A DNA stretch of 64,000 nt from Amaricoccus solimangrovi (GTDB taxonomy: Bacteria; Pseudomonadota; Alphaproteobacteria; Rhodobacterales; Rhodobacteraceae): NCBI RefSeq assembly GCF_006385685.1, contig NZ_VFRP01000004.1, forward strand, positions 186,001 to 250,000, given 5' to 3'. Below the pieces are notes generated by a model that ran no database searches, was not told the origin of the DNA, and saw nothing but the letters and a program-made list of their open reading frames with translations. Position numbers and translations under genes: made by a program. Shown here in pieces: positions 61,863-64,000 of the stretch (positions are counted from its first letter, which is position 1; each line of letters opens with the position of its first letter).

Positions 61863-62658
61863 GAACCGGGACCGGATCGCACGCCCCCCGGTCCGGAGCG
61901 GCGGCCGCCGGGGTGGCGGCCCTTGGGTCGCGCTCGCCTCGATCGCGCTCCTGATCGCGGTCTGGTCGGTCGCGGCGCTGGTCCAGCGCGACCCGCGGAT
62001 CCTGCCCGGCCCCTGGATCGTCGGCCCGCTGACCTGGCACGAACTCGTCGCCGGCCCCCTGCTGACGGATATCGGCGCGACGCTGCGGCGCGTCGCGCTC
62101 TCCTTCCTCATCGCGATGGGGCTCGGCGCCGGGCTCGGGATCGCCATGGGGCGCAGTTCGCGGCTCGACCGCTGGCTCGATCCCTGGCTGATCTTCTTCC
62201 TCAACCTGCCCGCGCTGGTGCTGATCGTGCTCGCCTATCTCTGGATCGGGCTGAACGAGACCGCCGCGGTGCTCGCGGTGGCGGCGAACAAGATCCCGAC
62301 CGTCGTCGTGACGATGCGCGAAGGCGCGCGGGCGCTCGACCCGAAGCTCGCCGACATGGCGCGGGTCTTCCGCATGACCCCGCTCGCGCGGCTCCGCCAT
62401 GTCGAGGCGCCGCAACTCGCGCCCTATGTCGCGGCGGCGGGCCGGTCGGGGATCGCGCTCATCTGGAAGATCGTGCTGGTCGTCGAATTCCTCGGCCGCT
62501 CGAACGGAGTCGGATTCAGGATCCACATGTATTTCCAGCTCTTCGACGTGGCGCGGGTGCTCGCCTATGCGCTCAGCTTCGTCGCGGTCATGCTGCTCAT
62601 CGAGGCGGCGGTGTTCCGCCCCTGGGAACGCCGGGCGACGCGATGGCGCGCGGGGTGA
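61843..62658 (+). CDS. ABC transporter permease (NitT/TauT type)
   Basis: 271 residues from a TTG at 61843 with AAGGGG upstream. About six hydrophobic segments are seen, the first at about 27-47 (VALASIALLIAVWSVAALV). The EAA loop that contacts the ATPase is the region around MREGARALDPKLADMARVF and LRHVEAPQLAPYVAAAGRSG. It overlaps the substrate-binding gene by 20 bases and the ATPase gene by 16, so the three are tightly coupled. Confidence 0.9.
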   Translation: MSSPAVENRDRIARPPVRSGGRRGGGPWVALASIALLIAVWSVAALVQRDPRILPGPWIVGPLTWHELVAGPLLTDIGATLRRVALSFLIAMGLGAGLGIAMGRSSRLDRWLDPWLIFFLNLPALVLIVLAYLWIGLNETAAVLAVAANKIPTVVVTMREGARALDPKLADMARVFRMTPLARLRHVEAPQLAPYVAAAGRSGIALIWKIVLVVEFLGRSNGVGFRIHMYFQLFDVARVLAYALSFVAVMLLIEAAVFRPWERRATRWRAG

Positions 62659-63257
62659 TCGCGCTCGACCTCGCGTCGAAGCATTTCGGCGACCGGCCGG
62701 TGCTCGGCCCCATCGCCTTCGCGGTGGCCCCGGGCGAGGCGGTCGCGCTGACCGGCCCCTCGGGCGCGGGCAAGACCACGCTCTTGCGGATCCTCGCCGG
62801 ACTCGACCGGGATTTCGAGGGATCGCTCAGCGCGCCGGCGCGGATCGCGATGGTGTTCCAGGAGCCGACGCTCCTGCCCTGGCGCGACGCGGCGGCGAAC
62901 ATCATGCTCACCACCGGGGCGGACGCCGCCACCGCCGAACGGCTGCTCGGCGAGGTCGGGCTCGCCGGGCGCGGCGCGGCCTATCCGGGCCAGCTCTCGC
63001 TCGGCCAGCAGCGGCGCCTCGCGCTCGCGCGGGCGCTGGCGGCGGAGCCGGAACTGCTGCTGCTCGACGAGCCCTTCGTCTCGCTCGATCCCGCGCTGGT
63101 CGAGGAGATGCTGACGCTGACCGAGGCGGTCCTCCGGCGGCGGCGGGCGGCGAGCGTGCTCGTCACCCATTCCCGCGCCGAGGCGGAACGGCTCGCCGAC
63201 CGGATCGTGACGCTTGGCGGAAGCCCCGCCCGGATCGTGAGCGAGGAGCGTCCGTAG
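62643..63257 (+). CDS. ABC transporter ATPase (NitT/TauT type)
   Basis: 204 residues, short for the family. All catalytic motifs are present: Walker A GPSGAGKTTLL, the Q loop MVFQEPTLLPW, the signature LSLGQQRRLALARALA, Walker B LLLLDEPFVSLD and the switch His in VLVTHSRAEAERLAD. The C-terminal regulatory extension is missing. It drives the importer formed with the two preceding genes. It ends just before copy 2 of the palindromic repeat. Confidence 0.92.
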   Translation: MARGVIALDLASKHFGDRPVLGPIAFAVAPGEAVALTGPSGAGKTTLLRILAGLDRDFEGSLSAPARIAMVFQEPTLLPWRDAAANIMLTTGADAATAERLLGEVGLAGRGAAYPGQLSLGQQRRLALARALAAEPELLLLDEPFVSLDPALVEEMLTLTEAVLRRRRAASVLVTHSRAEAERLADRIVTLGGSPARIVSEERP

Positions 63258-63283
63258 GGCGGACATCTGTCCGCCGCCCCCTC
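63252..63283. repeat. Dispersed palindromic repeat, copy 2
   Basis: 32 bases that match 5796-5827 with one mismatch. It is centred on GGCGGACA-TC-TGTCCGCC (63258-63275) and lies between the stop codons of two convergent genes, overlapping both ends by a few bases. Confidence 0.8.
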
Positions 63284-63968
63284 AGAACGGCGCCGCGCTC
63301 TCGAAGGCCACATGCGCGCCGCCCTCCGGATGCCGGAAGGCGAGCCGCGCGGCGTGAAGCTGCAGCCGAGGCGCCGCGGCGAGCGCCTCGGGCGGCGCGT
63401 AGAACCGGTCGCCGAGGATCGGATGGCCGAGGCTCTTGAGATGCACGCGCAGCTGATGGCTGCGCCCGGTCAGCGGACGCAGCGCCACGCGGGTCGCCGC
63501 CGCCTCCCGTTCGAGCACGCGCCATTCGGTGACGGCGGGCTTGCCGCGCTCGTGGCAGACCATCTGCAACGGCCGGTTCGGCCAGTCGCAGATCAGCGGC
63601 AGGTCGATCCGGCCTTGGTCCGCCGCCATCAGCCCGGCGACGCGGGCCACATAGGTCTTGCCGACCTGCCGCCGCTCGAACTGCCAGCCGAGATGGCGCT
63701 GGGCGAGCTTCGTCCGGGCGAAGACCATCAGCCCCGAGGTGTCGCCGTCGAGCCGGTGGATCAGCAGCGCCTCCGGGAAATCCGCCCGCACCCGCGCCTC
63801 GAGGCAATCCTGGGGGCCGGGCGGCTTCGCGGGCACCGAGAGCAGGCCGGAGGGTTTGTCCACGATCAGGATCCCGGCGTCGGCGTGGACCAGGCGATAG
63901 GTCTCCGCCGGAGGGTCCGGCGGGGAAGGGCGATACCCGGACGGCAGCAAAGGCTGTCGAATATGCAT
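63282..63968 (-). CDS. RluA-family pseudouridine synthase
   Basis: 228 residues without an S4 domain, unlike the RluD at 22350-23396. The catalytic motif is LIHRLDGDTSGLMVFAR; further conserved parts are LIVDKPSGLLSVPA, LTGRSHQLRVHLKSLGHPIL and LQLHAARLAF. Size and lack of S4 fit the RluA group, which modifies 23S rRNA and tRNA; the exact target is uncertain. ATG 63968 sits in an AT-rich inverted repeat (GAATATG/CATATTC, 63959-63978) that covers the start codon. The last 32 bases of the window hold its promoter region at most. Confidence 0.9.
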   Translation of the reverse strand: MHIRQPLLPSGYRPSPPDPPAETYRLVHADAGILIVDKPSGLLSVPAKPPGPQDCLEARVRADFPEALLIHRLDGDTSGLMVFARTKLAQRHLGWQFERRQVGKTYVARVAGLMAADQGRIDLPLICDWPNRPLQMVCHERGKPAVTEWRVLEREAAATRVALRPLTGRSHQLRVHLKSLGHPILGDRFYAPPEALAAAPRLQLHAARLAFRHPEGGAHVAFESAAPF

Positions 63969-64000
63969 TTACATATTCCGCGAACTGGGTGCATATCCCC

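Overview
The window is about 70% GC and codes on both strands with few gaps. It looks like chromosome of an alphaproteobacterium, most likely of the Rhodobacterales/Rhodobacteraceae type. The evidence is gene content and order: an ATP synthase F0 operon (atpI-atpB-atpE-b'-b) with no F1 genes beside it, a DUF1674 (SDHAF4-like) protein, a zf-CHCC zinc-finger protein, rpoH and rpoD of alphaproteobacterial type, dnaG next to rpoD, purH followed upstream by a heparinase-like gene, rsmB and htpX, and an ATP-dependent ligase paired with an MBL-fold exonuclease. No rRNA, insertion sequence, prophage or CRISPR array was seen. One tRNA, tRNA-Leu(UAA), is present.

Layout. 1-5.7 kb: truncated purH, heparinase II/III-like protein, rsmB, htpX, a DUF1674 protein and a glycosyltransferase-like protein. 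5.8-13.5 kb: polA, zf-CHCC protein, an ArsR/AHSA1 operon with a visible operator, a HIT protein, an isochorismatase-like hydrolase, adenosine kinase, nth and a DksA/TraR zinc-finger protein. 13.5-16 kb: thiM-thiE-thiD behind a TPP riboswitch. 16-18.7 kb: the F0 operon with a plausible promoter. 18.7-23.7 kb: a second ArsR, an L,D-transpeptidase lipoprotein, a Gfo/Idh/MocA oxidoreductase, rpoH and rluD. 23.8-28 kb: dnaG and rpoD. 28-29 kb: a small accessory patch with an AT-rich orphan ORF and a YefM/YoeB toxin-antitoxin pair. 29-38 kb: sseA, a GNAT protein, an aromatic aminotransferase, a cold-shock protein, dapB, rbfA, truB, a phospholipase D-like protein, map and a MoCF-domain protein. 38-42.4 kb: tRNA-Leu, an MFS exporter, and the ligase/exonuclease pair. 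42.6-48 kb: csbD, an RND pump with its adaptor, and a lipoprotein. 48-55.5 kb: comF-grxC-nitrilase-marR, a methyltransferase and hemH, then prsA-like, argJ and mutT. 55.8-64 kb: secA, an HD hydrolase, DUF1810, a glycosyltransferase, a complete NitT/TauT-type ABC importer and an RluA-family pseudouridine synthase.

Most of the window is core housekeeping (replication, transcription, protein export, ATP synthesis, thiamine, lysine, arginine and heme pathways). Many adjacent genes overlap by 4 bases (ATGA, GTGA or TTGA), which suggests translational coupling.

The points most worth a second look are: PolA with three of four proofreading acidic residues replaced; four GANTC (CcrM) sites in 33 bases upstream of rpoD; the AT-rich ORF beside a toxin-antitoxin operon whose promoter predicts a leaderless mRNA; an SD-masking stem below the TPP aptamer; two dispersed non-coding repeats; and a pair of divergent genes that share a CATG start. 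No clearly new multi-gene system was found.
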